From contig CM082594.2 in the NCBI GenBank assembly GCA_040954595.2, positions 7,936,001 through 8,000,000 of the forward strand: 64,000 nucleotides of DNA. Reading direction: 5' to 3'. The DNA is from Balanoglossus misakiensis (lineage: Eukaryota > Hemichordata). Both the position numbers and the translations under genes were made by a program. Shown here one piece after another: positions 13,601 through 25,322 of the stretch (the stretch's first letter is position 1; each line of letters starts with the position of its first letter). Under the pieces are notes generated by a model. That model made no database searches and had not been told where the DNA came from. It worked only from the letters and a program-made list of their open reading frames with translations.

Positions 13601-16600
13601 ATTTTCTGTCTGCTTACTTAGCAATGAAAAAGATAAACCTAATTATAAAATTTCCAAATGCGAGCTCATCTTTTTCATTATGTTTGAAGAGGTTACACAT
13701 TGCGTGCTAATCCCGAAGCGACAATCCCACTCAACCTACGGCTCAACGTGATATCACATTTAGGTGTTCGGTTACAACTATGAGCAGCGGCAGATCAAGA
13801 TGTATCATTTGCCCAATAGGCCTTTACAGTGTAGAATCTTTCCAGTCGGCTCTTTATCCCCCCCCCCCCCGAAAGAAAAGTTCGCTTTCGCTGATGATAG
13901 CAATAGCCGAATTCACTCGGTACTAATCACACTGAAACGTCGTGCACGATTTGAATGGGTCCTCCGCGCCATTAAGTTGTTATTGTAAAGCTCGTAAAGT
14001 GTACCGTATCACCTGATTGCCTTATTTGGCTTAGGACATTAATATTTTTATTTCCGGAGCAGATAATAGTGTTTGTTTCCATTATTAAAAATACCCGTGA
14101 AATTGCACAAGCAATAACGCCGCGTCAGGGTCATTGCCCTGCGCCGAGTCAATATTTTTCTGGTTTGAAAATAAACGCACTTAAAATGTCAGTGACACTG
14201 ATATAACATATTACAGCATAAACAAGGCGAGCATATCTACACTGCGTTCTTTTCATCCGATAATTGGCTTGAGGGGAGTTGTATTGGATAAAAAAATATG
14301 TGGAAATCGCCCCTGGGTTAATTTAATACAACAACTGGGCTGGAATCGCAGATCCCATCCCGCTGACTGGGCAAATCAGCGTTGAAGGACACGGCCTTCA
14401 AGCGACACGCTCGAGTTTATCGCAGATGGAAAGCAATTTTATTCCCAATTGTGGCGCCTCGTTATTTACGGCAAAAGTTCAGGTTTTGCGCCGAACAAGA
14501 CACAGCCATTAAAAAAACAGAAACGATTAAAGAAGACGGATAAATTCCCCGAGGTCAAAGTTCACGGTTTCCAGGTGCCAACATTGCGCGTTGTTTATCA
14601 TCCTTGGCCGCGTTCATGTTCGGTTTAAACGCCCAGGAGAATTGTACCATCTAATTGATTTCGGGATGAAGGTTTGTACACTCGTCTGTTTTGTTTAAAC
14701 AGCAATCGGCTCTCTTCCTCGGCATCATGTCAGAATCCTAATTACATTTCGCATTGCGTCCATGTCATTAACAGGAAGGTAATCTACGACCTTCCGCGTC
14801 TTCCTTGGTAATTTATCAACGCCACCGCGCTCCCAAAGCATCGGAAAACAATTTCTAAACGCGCTGAACTGTGTGCCTGTCTCATTTTAAATGGACTGTC
14901 CTGTTTTTATACATCATACGTGTAAAGCTGGGTTGGAACACACATATCTACGAGGGATGTTGTTTTTCCCCGAAATTCGGCGATGAATAGTAAATTATGT
15001 ATGGGGTGTGGGTAAAACTAGTAGGTAGATTGAGAGAAAAAAGTGTTCGTGAAAAGACATCTGAAGGAGTCTTTTAAGCTGTCTCCTACAATACACGACA
15101 GTATTTGTAAAAAGGGTAGGCTGGCCCTCAGGCCAGGACTGAACTGTACGCATAAAACCGTCTTTGGTTCCAGCATATGGCAGATGAGTTAGCGTTTCTA
15201 TTAGTTTCCATGGAGATCTAACGAATCATTAAACTTTTACTGCGCCCTTCTTATTAGTCTCTTCGATGGTGAATTTCGGAGAAAACGATTAGGTTATTCT
15301 CAATAGCTAATCAAGTGACCGCTGACTCGGAATGATAGTTTTGTTTATGTTCCGTCTCGTGTCTGCTGTCTCCCCGGCTAACAGGGTGACGAGACCGTGC
15401 CATGTCCAATCTGCTTAAAATCTACTGTACAGGTGGCGTTCTGTTGCTGCTGTATAGGTATAGCAGTATAGGCAAATACGCCGCCATCTCTACGGCCGAT
15501 TTTAATCAGATTGTGTTATTCGCACACCGTTTCCCGATACAAGAGGTTAACTGCTTTCGTTCTCAGATAAATAGAGATTAAAGGGGGAACAGCGATCCGC
15601 CTTCTTAAATGATGCGTCTGAATTTGACCCCTGCAAAGAACAAGCCCCATAACTCACTAATAAAATAATCCATTAACAAATTAAAGTGTCACGGTATAGG
15701 AAATATCACGCACAGCATGAGTAGCGGGAAATGGGAAGAACAACAACGTTTCTACACTCACGGGTAGTCAAATCATTATGATATAGGAGGGTTTTGGAAA
15801 GCCACAGCTCTCAATACCTGGTTCTTGCAGTATAGTCAGGCGAAAGAATAAAGTCTTGCGCTCAAGGGAATTTCTGTTCAATGTTGTGCGCGGCTCGGTA
15901 AATGAAAAAAAAACTTGAACCTATTCTCGTTGCCAAGGATACGCCAATTATACTGTATAATCTTTCAAATGAAGTACAAAAAACTCGGATCTGCTTTAAC
16001 TGAATAACCATGTGTAACTCAAATTTGTGATCCCAAAACGAATGTTAAATTGATAGTTAGATTATATAACATATTGATTTTCCTGAAAATAAACATCATA
16101 TTCCATCATATTATAAATTCCGCACATATACTCATATAATTCCAACTTGAATTGGCAGACAGTTTCCGTGATGCATATTCATTTCTGTGCACAATATAGG
16201 CTTCTATCAATTGGCAATCGCGCACTGGAATGGTTAACATTCAAAAGTAATGATTCTATGCCCAGATAATGAAGAAGATGTATCTATCAAACTTGTGAAG
16301 TATTATTCTTGTATCGCTACCGTCGCATCGCTCTTTTCATGCCTAGATGATGTTCAAAAATTGTTCCCGGCGCAATTGGATTTTTTTTTATCAAATATTG
16401 ATTGATAGCAGGTATTATATCACATTACCAATTTATATGCGCAGAATCAACTTATATTAGCGTCAACTCGAACATGTGCAAATACCACCGACTAGAGAGT
16501 GGTGTGTCATTCAAAGGCTGTACCTAATAATCAACAAATATTCGCCTTTTTTCGGATACTCAACTACTGTGCTACTGAGCATGCGTACCTATATACCAAG

Positions 16601-17871
16601 CTGCGTGCATTGATGTCAGTCCCATTATAGGTTTTCTCCATTAAAAATTTTACGGTTATTTGACGTAAAGGAAACTACTTTCACGACGGAATCGGTGAAA
16701 TGCACAATTAAATGCGGGTACCAATCAAATACGTTGGCTACTTTTTCTACTTGGTCGGAATGTACCGCGATTCAAGGTACATGTATGTCCATTTTTTGCT
16801 AAATATGAGACGCATTCCAGCATTGTCTAAACGTCCAGCAACAGCGAACGCTGCCATCAGCATGGTTAGACCTTGTCAGACAATTAGAAAGTTGACCTCA
16901 ATACAACGCGTGTGTCTCGTGGGTATCTGCCAAAGCTCGGCGTGCTCCAGCTACCGAGGAATTCAGAATGTAACACTACTGTAATGAATTTCTCAACATA
17001 TCATTTTTCACATTGTTTCCTAGTGTGTTGCATTTTACTGCTGTTAACGTTGGTGTATCGTTACGAACACTATCATGTCCACCATTCACTATGATTGTCG
17101 ACGTTTGCTTTGTTCTCGGGTATTTCTGCCTGTAGACCTGTCTGTTTACATGCGTTTTGTAATGTAGGCTACGTGACTGGCAATGGTGTAGATGGCTATG
17201 ATGAAAGTTAAAAGACCACAGTATCGTATTGGACGGCGTGCGAGATATGCATCACCCAGTGTTTTTGGAATGATGTCAGAGATCCTTATAGACATTTTCT
17301 GAAACCTTCGCTTCCTATGTGTCTTTACATCATGATTGATGCGCTTATTTGATGCATTTCAAAACGTATAAGACATTGAGGTCACAAGCGACTCCCCGAA
17401 CTTCTGATTCAATGATTCGCCCTGAGTTTTCATTGTGTTTTAGCGAGCGTTTAGAAATGCTGTATTGTTTTCACAAACACCTGGTTTATAAACAGATGTT
17501 ACCACTACAACTGCCTTCGACACCGTTTAATATAAACTCTTTTGTTAGCCGTCGGGTTCACCAGATTCAAAAGTGCGTCGTGGTCACAGCTGTCAGGGAC
17601 TGTACGGACACTGCAATACTTGTTGAACATGGTGTTTTTTTAGCGAGCAGAGAATCAAAGTGGTTTTAAACTTACCGCAGACAGACAGATCGAATTCGCT
17701 GAGGTCAGCCGAGAAGGCGGCGCTGAGGAACTGCATGGTCAGCGAGGATTTCCCGACAGACGAGCTGCCCAGCAGGTAGACCTTGTGGCAGGGTGGCGAG
17801 GAGTACAGAGGCAGGTCAGCGATGCTCAGAAACGGTTCACTGGCGCTGCGCGTCCTCTCCTTGATTGTCAT
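7643..17871 (-). CDS. RGK-family small GTPase (Rad/Gem/Rem type)
   Basis: Four exons: 17871-17676, 10244-10156, 9648-9444, 7947-7643. They give 795 bases and 264 residues, close to the usual RGK size. G1 is GSSSVGKSS (35-43). G4 is NKTDL (150-154) and G5 is ETSAS (178-182), followed by LFEGVVRQIRLR, a strong RGK signature. The C-terminus has a polybasic stretch (about 216-243) and ends SKSCHNLEIL, the RGK C-terminal motif in place of a CaaX box. RSASEP at residues 8-13 fits a mode-1 14-3-3 site, and RSRSKSCHN near the end resembles the second 14-3-3 site of this family. RGK proteins inhibit high-voltage-activated calcium channels and shape the cytoskeleton; that role is inferred from the family. 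The G3 region reads DTPSYGR (89-95) rather than the RGK DxWE form. Intron 1 is 7.4 kb. Intron 3 uses a GC donor. The single-copy invertebrate gene cannot be assigned to Rad, Gem, Rem1 or Rem2. Upstream noncoding exons are possible. Confidence 0.92.
8719..9008. repeat. imperfect tandem duplication, TGACG-rich, in RGK intron 3
   Basis: Two diverged copies of a unit of about 130-150 bases. Each runs TTGAT-CTGACGT-TTT, then an ACAAAAATAAA-like stretch, CTGACG, AATAAT, TAAGTGATC/G and CGCATG/CGCATC. The repeated TGACGT/TGACGCA words resemble CRE/ATF sites. It lies within the GC-AG intron. Confidence 0.55.
9442..9443 (-). other. GC donor of RGK intron 3 (GC-AG intron)
   Basis: Exon 3 must end ...ACATATGAAG and the following bases are GCAAGT, a strong consensus except for C at +2. 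Splicing here gives VTYE|EGRHFAASF, which matches the RGK family. No GT donor near by keeps the frame and the family sequence. Confidence 0.85.
11884..12052 (+). repeat. dispersed repeat, copy 1
   Basis: Matches 30223-30455 in the same orientation. Both copies start with AATTCAAAATGGCCGCCAAT (one change) and end with GAAAATCTG, CCCGAGG-like and GCATGCTA/GCATACTA-like sequence. The second copy has about 50 extra bases in the middle. Confidence 0.75.
13859..13870. repeat. poly-C run
   Basis: A run of at least ten C with flanking C-rich bases, in RGK intron 1. Confidence 0.85.
16412..16442 (+). repeat. 31-bp repeated element, copy 1
   Basis: Begins GTATTATATCA and ends TTTATATGCGC; 28 of 31 bases match 24851-24881. 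The flanks do not align well, so it is a short conserved module or the core of an old repeat. Confidence 0.6.
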
Positions 17872-19996
17872 GGTGCTGATGTAGGAAAGTGGTTGCAGGG
17901 AGTTCCGATGGTGCGGTGCCGGTGTGTATAAGCGATTGGTTGCGTTGCTCTCCAGCTCTGGTGCGCCAGAAGACCGCTCGGTTTGCTCGTTAGACGCAAT
18001 GTTTATTGTGTGTCTATCTATAACAGAGTGTATACTGTCGCCTATCTCTGGGGCTTTTTGGTAGACTGCGCAAGTGCCTCCAATTCACCTAAAACTCAAA
18101 TTTCCACTCAGGTAATCACTGAAATAGAACATGAAAAAGTAAAGTTAACACGCGATCTAACGACAGCTTCCCAATGTAAATACAGCGAGTACCAGATATA
18201 GACTTTAAATATAGTAAACACAGATGCGTGAATAGCTCGCTATATAGTGCGGTGGTCGAAAGAGCGAATTCTCACCGCCGTTTCACACGAATCTAGTGTT
18301 TGGAAACTTACGTAAGATTCCGGTGAAATTGGTTTTAACTGATGCAACAGATCGTTAGTCCTTGGCTACGTGATGTCTATCGTGTCTGGATGCCTGTGTT
18401 TTGAAACTCGCAAAGAATGCCGTCGAGTTTGAAAGTCTGTCTCTCAGTGCATCGCGAATGTGTTTATATAGCACACGTTTTGAACCGTGGCGATCAGAAA
18501 ATAAATTATGATGATACCCGTGTTACACACATCACCGACGTAGGATGCTGAAATAGACGGGCGGTGTGATTGGCCAGCCGTCGATGACATCACTGAATAC
18601 ATTGAATATTTAAAGTAATATGACTAAATATGGTGAGTCAAATGGGCGATGCCCTGGCAATGTGACTCACTGATGATACGGTCCGTATAGGTAGATTCCA
18701 CTTCATTTACAGGGATGTCGCGCTGCCTTCGCACGGGTAATAGAAATGGATGGTTGGTTTAATTTCAAGGCCGCGAGCGGGCATTGTGAACTGGGAAAAA
18801 ACAGGAAATCACAGCGATAAACAATAGAGTTATGAGCGGAACATTAATAATCTTTCTTTGTCTTTTCAATCAAACATATGTCAACATTACAGAAAAATCC
18901 TTTCTGACGACATCAACACAATTAAATAAATGATTGTGCTTTCAATGTACACCTATATAGGACACGACATCCCGCTGTAAAAATGTTGACGTTTCCTGTT
19001 TGATAGCTACGTTACATCTGTATTTTATGCATGTTACGTTTAATGCATTTATCTGGTTGTCTCAGAATTGTGACTAGAATTTATACAGTCGAACACAAAG
19101 AAGACCAATGCAATGCGCACTGACTCGACAAGATGAACTGACTTCCAAAGATCGCGTTATCGAAATGTTCGATTATAAAACAACTGAATCTTTACTTGTA
19201 AGTCGAATGAGTTACGCGTTAGAAAAATGTAAATGACACAATTCAGAGATGTCATCCTTTTATTTGTCAATCGGCGATAAAAATTCAATAGCTCAAGACT
19301 TTCCATCAAAGCATTGTAAATCCCAACCGTTAAATATTATATGGGTATGCAGTCAGAATTATTGCGAATCTCATTCGTGAAGTTGAACTTTATTGACCCG
19401 TATGGCCTACACACGTTGATTTCAAAGGTATCCGGCGTAATATATAGAGAAAAATAACACTTAATGACAATATTTACAACAGTACCTGAGTTAAGATGAA
19501 TTGATGCCGACCAAACCACGTGATTTCTTTGTTTTCAGTGTTGACCCGTGTGCGGCGTATGGCTTCATCAATCACGGGCCAGTCACGTTCATCTCGTTTC
19601 TCAGAAACACAGTCAGAGGAGCGCGTTTCCTATTGACCCCCGAGTTCATTTGTGAAACTCGTCCTTTAAGCCGTTTGCACAATCAATGGAAACAGAATGA
19701 CGTATCGATTAGCAAATCAAATATCATAACAGGCCAAATTGTTGCTTACATCTCGCATGAAAGCCAGAACATTAGGTCTCTAGACATTGTCATGCACACC
19801 TGGTATAAACAAGAATAGAGCTCTGCATGCCATAGGTGTATGAACAGATATAATTCTCCTAGAGTTGGTCACAGGAAAAATCAACATCTTCCGACGTTAT
19901 TTTTAATTGTTTGTTAAACATGTATTGCCTTTTTGAAGATATCGAAAAAAAAATTTCATTCTCTGCATATTGAATGACAATGTGAAGATTCGAATC

Positions 19997-20019
19997 AAAC
20001 AAACAAACAAACAAACAAG
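19997..20019. repeat. (CAAA)n microsatellite
   Basis: About five to six CAAA units running into imperfect CGAA/CAAG units to about 20035. Confidence 0.9.
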
Positions 20020-21581
20020 CGAACAACGAACGAACAAAAAGTATCGCGAAGTATTTATCAAAAACCCTCACGACTAAAGAAAGGGGTGGGTCTTTCCATA
20101 ATGTGAACTCCACTGATTAAGCTGAAAACAGTTTTGACTAGCGCTGTAGGAAACCTTCGTGATCGTTACCTAGTCACGCAACAGGTAGGAAACTTGAAAC
20201 AGCACGAAGTGGATAATGATAAACCCAAACAGGTCAATTTGTGAAGGGATAAAATAAGTGCTAGGCACCCCGCGCGGGGCTATTTTCTAGAGCGGCAAAC
20301 ATCGCCCATGGGGTTGACTGCTTTGAGCCGGTTTGTTTTCTAAAATATAGGTGTTTGTGTTACTGGCTCACTCTTTGAAATTAAACCAACACGACCCTGA
20401 ATTATTTTTTTCCTGGAAGCACAGCTTGTCAATGCCGTTTAATTTTGTGTCATGTTTATGGAACGAAATATTTCTGCATTTAATGAAACGATCTTTAAAA
20501 TTATAGTGGCTCATTATGGCCAGAGTATATTGGAGAATGTCAATAAAATACGAAAATCGTTATAGTGGCATTCTAAAGTAGATAAATGCCGAGCTTAGTT
20601 TAATAGATACACGCAAAGATTTAATTAATTCTATCTACGAGAGAGAGCGATTCAAAATGTATCACAACAAATCTAGTTAACATACAAATCACGTCAATTA
20701 CCTTATTTAACTAATCTCTCATAACATGTGACATGCAATTCCTGTTAATCTCTTAATAGGTCATCGTTCTTGCGGTCGACAAGGGACACCAGCTATTAAA
20801 ACATCATGACATCATTACCATCATTTCCAGCCGAGTCCACTGGACCTGTAGGGGTGGTCAGGTTGTGTCAAATGGGCACGATCGATCTTGAACGTTACTT
20901 TTGCCAATCTTTGGGAAACAAATACAATATGTATAACCTTCTCGCCGAAAACTGTTTATGAGAAAATGACGTATTCAATGTTATATATATCTGCGCCCCT
21001 TCGCCCATCTCCGCAAAAATGTAAAAAACTACTTGGGGATCGAAATAACATTGATGCAAATAGGACAATAACACTGACGTTATACCTGATTAAAATACAC
21101 TTTCTTCAGGGAAACGAGGGATTTTACGTCAGCAACAATTTCCGTTCAAAGGTAAGCCCATATCATCGCAAATGATAACGAATAAAGAGGGAAAATTCTA
21201 TGCTTTATTCGTGGCTTATTTGTCGCTACCATCCTTGTCATTGTATATTGCGGTCAAAACACTTTAAATAAGTTTCCATAGTTACCCTTTGTCAACAATT
21301 TCACCACACAAACCATTTCATTTGTTTTAATGATAAGATGTTCTCATCACGCAACGAAGAGGATGAATCATTGAAGAACGTCGTTGAAAGATAACAATCC
21401 GATGACGAACAGATCTGACACCATGCCAACTTATCCGATTACAGACTTTATAATTTTAGTAGCAGCACAGAACGCCGAGATTTTATTACAATTTGCCGGA
21501 GGCAAAGATTTGCACGATATCATTAACATATTCCACACTGCTTCGTATAGTGTCGTGAGTATGTGTGTATGTTTGTCTCTC

Positions 21582-21610
21582 TGTTTGTTTGTTTGTTTGT
21601 TTGTTTGTTT
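21582..21610. repeat. (GTTT)n microsatellite
   Basis: Seven GTTT units. It is the reverse complement type of the CAAA array 1.6 kb to the left. Confidence 0.92.
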
Positions 21611-24600
21611 ACCACAGTGAAATGTAGACAATATCCACATACGCGCAAAAGCGTGTACCAATCCATTTCCTGCAGGAAATCACGACGAGCGCAAAACTGC
21701 GTTGCCCAATACACGCATTATTTGTGAACAGAAATCATGGGGTCAAACCCCAACCGTCAGAAAATTATGTAAGGCTGCGAGACTGTGTGATTCCAGCACA
21801 ATGAAACATCGACTCAGAGAGCTGAGCTTGTGGAATAGAGACTCTCAACGTTCTTGTTGATGGCGAATGCTTTGTGCAAGACAGAAAAAACACCATGCAT
21901 TGAATGCACTGTACATTAACTCATGGATGTTTACCGCCTGGAGTATACATAAAACTATTATTTCACGTCGAACGCCTACATGAAAACAGATGATGATGTG
22001 CCGTATTTCATTCCAACATGCATCACTAACGCTCTAGGCTGTATTATCTTGAAAGAAACAGCCTGTCGTCTAAAAAGGTTTTAATGCGTACAGACTTCCC
22101 CTTGTCACGTTTTACCACCGTTCTTGGACTGACATCTGCTTATAAAATATGCGCGCACTTTCCCTTCATTTGCTCATAACTACCGATAAAACTTGAAGAT
22201 TACCAGTGAACAGCAGTAAAAATTGTATCGTTTTTTACCAAGGTCGAGCCCGGACTGGGCACAACAAATTATGCTGAATAAAACAACGAAAATATATTGT
22301 ATGGCGAACAGCTTGCTCTACATTCGTATGGTACTTTCTTTGTATGGAAGATGTATCCATAGGACCCAACTTAGCCGCCGTATTGACCTGTATCGCCAAA
22401 CTATTCAACACGCACATTTTTTGTCTTAGTCTTCGACTGTATAGATAGGTTTTTACTGTGGTATTGCTGTTGGCTGACCAAATTTTACTGTCATTGCATA
22501 TGTGATCTCAAAGCTTGGAATAAGATCATCTTGCAGCATAAGCCAGGCTCTCGCTGCACTAATGGGTTATTCCATAGAAATTTTTAATCTGCCGGCACCC
22601 ATATGAGTTCGTAGAATGACAGAAATACTATATGATGTTATTACAGCAAAATTTGAGCCTGTATAACACGTTTGTCCTATTAGCGAGCTGTAATACTATA
22701 CCCTCAGCACATAAATTATGGAATAATTATTCGGGCTGCAAAATCGACAGACACTTATAATTGAAACCATTGTCGGGTATGTCTATCAAGTATCAACTGG
22801 CCTAATTCATTTGAGCTGACGTCATTTCAATAGTACGTGCTTTTCTACTGTCGGGCTATCGCCGCTGGCTCCGGGCTTATAACGTTCTTCTGCACAAGTG
22901 TTGCGCATGTTCGTCTATGACGGTATACGGTGGTGATTGAATTTCCAATCCATGGCAGTACCAGCCACAGTCATATTCTATTAAAATATACTTGATTCTC
23001 ACCGTAGTTTCAATCCTGACTCCAATCAATCTTGGACTTAAATTGAGAGCGATGGTTTTTGAGAACATATCTGGTGGCTCATGTAATGCATGTGCCCCTC
23101 CGTTAGTCTTATGGACTGCAAACACTTGTAAGGGTTACCCTCAATAAAATCTGCACAATTTATTACGCGGCTATAATACGGTTTAAGCGCGGCCGCAAAC
23201 GAAGCAGTGTTTCATGCACTTGAAGACGTAATTTTATTTTACTGCAGTGATATAGTCGCCTAATGGATTTTCGCGGTGAAGTAACGTGCTGTCAATGATG
23301 ATAACAAGCTCGTTGCAGTTCAGGGTGTCGTGTACGTTCGCTTTGACGAAGTATGTCGAGATAACCTCATCTTAACCAGAACACTGGTACCACATATTGT
23401 GACGGCCAAACCGAGATAATATCTTGAAAATGTGAAAACATGTCACCGTCTTTACACGCTGTGATATGTCTTTTGGACCAGACTGTCATGTCAGAGCCGT
23501 TTCCGCGAAGTCTACGTGCGGTAGGCTACTCGAGTTCACAAGGGTTACGTTGGTTAAGGTAGAATGCGCCTCGAAAATCAAATTCTTAAACTTTTTCTCA
23601 CATTTCGCTCAAGACAAATTTAGTCGCCACAAGATGCAGGGATGTGTGGGATTGACTAAGTAATAGCGAAGGTCGACTATCGCATTGCAAGCCCGTCGCT
23701 TGCTTGTCACTGCACTGCGTGTTATGACAAACATTTGTAAAGTCCTTTTAATATCGCCGTAATAATGGAAACGGGATTGGCTGTGTGTGAACTAGTCTTG
23801 TTATTCATAACAGATAATGGGAACGAGATCGATATGTGCGAGTTCAGAACAGATAAACACGAATCAGTGCCGCGCATTTACACTTCAAAAAAATAAGACG
23901 ACGAAATTCAGCACCGCATTTTTTGAGAGTAGTCACGATTCTTGATTTTAACGCCTCCATCCATATCTGAGTAGAATGTTTAGATTTTAGTCTGGACTCC
24001 TCCAGCAGCAAGAGTAAACTGTGCTTTCGTGATTGAGTTTATAGGTCATCAGCAGAAGACAATATGCTGTCGCTCAACAAATCTTGATTTATTGTAGATG
24101 AATCCTGAAATATCAATTTTCTAAAACTTGTAGGAAAACTCTCGAAATATTTCCAATTATCGCTGCATTCAATCAAGTGTGTTAAGTTTGGCTCATCGTG
24201 GAAAATGAAAAGACGCAATTTTTTTATCGTCCTTGGTGATCCTAAAAGAATGTTCCCTTCATACTTTTGAGGACATAGGTCACGTGGTGGCCTTGATTAA
24301 AATTGGAGTGGCTGAAAGCGTGGTGCGTTACTACGAATTTAAGAAACGGAAGGCGTGGTTAGTAAAAGAAAACGCGAAGGGGAAGTTGTAACGTCTTGAA
24401 AAATTAAATTCACAAGCTATTTGATCTTCTGTGGCTAACAAATACTCGCAGCCACTGCGCTTCTCATAATCGATTAGGAACAAGATTATGTGACTAGATT
24501 TCGTTTACCGTACAACTGACTTAATTTGCCTTGTGGCATACGCGTGACTCTCCATCTCATGATGCGTACGTGTTCGTGGTTGGAGATGATCGCTGATTGT

Positions 24601-24850
24601 GTGAAACCCCAAGAGTGTTCCCCGCCCCTCACTCTGAGGCCGTACAAGTGATGCGGAAATCCGAGCTGGAATAAAACTCGTGTGGGGGAAGCGTTCAAGG
24701 GCGAATGTATTCTCGGTTATTTAATAATATAAAGTTAATTGGGCCTTCTGCTAGATGGCTTGGCTGAGCTGGGAATGATAAATGTACATGTTGATGTCGA
24801 GTTGATGTTTGATATTCTTGACCAAGCAAATAGTATCAACAAGTTTGCAA

Positions 24851-24881
24851 GTATTATATCATGTTACCATTTTATATGCGC
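24851..24881 (+). repeat. 31-bp repeated element, copy 2
   Basis: Same module as 16412-16442 with three substitutions, 8.4 kb away and in the same orientation. Confidence 0.6.
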
Positions 24882-25322
24882 TTTCAAGACTTAAAAAGAG
24901 TAACAGAAACTAAAATAGAAATGTGCATGGTAAATCATGATAGCTTTCAATATATTACAATATTCAACAATGCACTGACGAATGATCAGACACTCAAGGC
25001 ATACAATAGATGTAGTAGACAAGTATTGGCATATCGATATTATTTGTAACAGCTACCACATTTCGGTGCGGTGTGGTGCTAGTGTTTGGATGTACACTTC
25101 ATATATTTTTGTGATAACCAAGCCGAGTGAAAATATTATAGTCATAAAGGGAAAAAAGAACTTTAGTAAGATTTTCATTTAAAGACGTAATGTGGAGTGC
25201 TTGTAACAATCATTAGCTGTCAGTAGGATCAACATCAAAATTTTTCTTCGGTTCTGGGCACATATTTCTATATGTGAATCATATTGAGTTGTCGAGGTGA
25301 GTTCTGTGCAGGCCACATCACA

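Larger units (their letters stand above)
10245..17675. other. RGK intron 1, no coding sequence seen
   Basis: 7.4 kb with no exon that I can support. It contains one copy of a dispersed repeat (11884-12052), a poly-C run near 13860, and one copy of a short conserved element (16412-16442). The part 14.0-15.4 kb is compositionally distinct, with mixed AT-rich homeobox-like words and GC-rich blocks, and is the likeliest place for intronic enhancers; that is inference only. Confidence 0.5.
17872..25322. other. RGK upstream region and WDR45 downstream region
   Basis: No exon supported in about 7.4 kb. The first few hundred bases (to about 18.5 kb) are the probable RGK 5' UTR/promoter; the start site is not resolved. 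The right end holds the WDR45 3' UTR, whose poly(A) site I could not place (an ATTAAA on the minus strand at 24720-24725 is one option). Repeats inside: (CAAA)n at 19997, (GTTT)n at 21582, and the 31-bp element at 24851. Confidence 0.5.
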
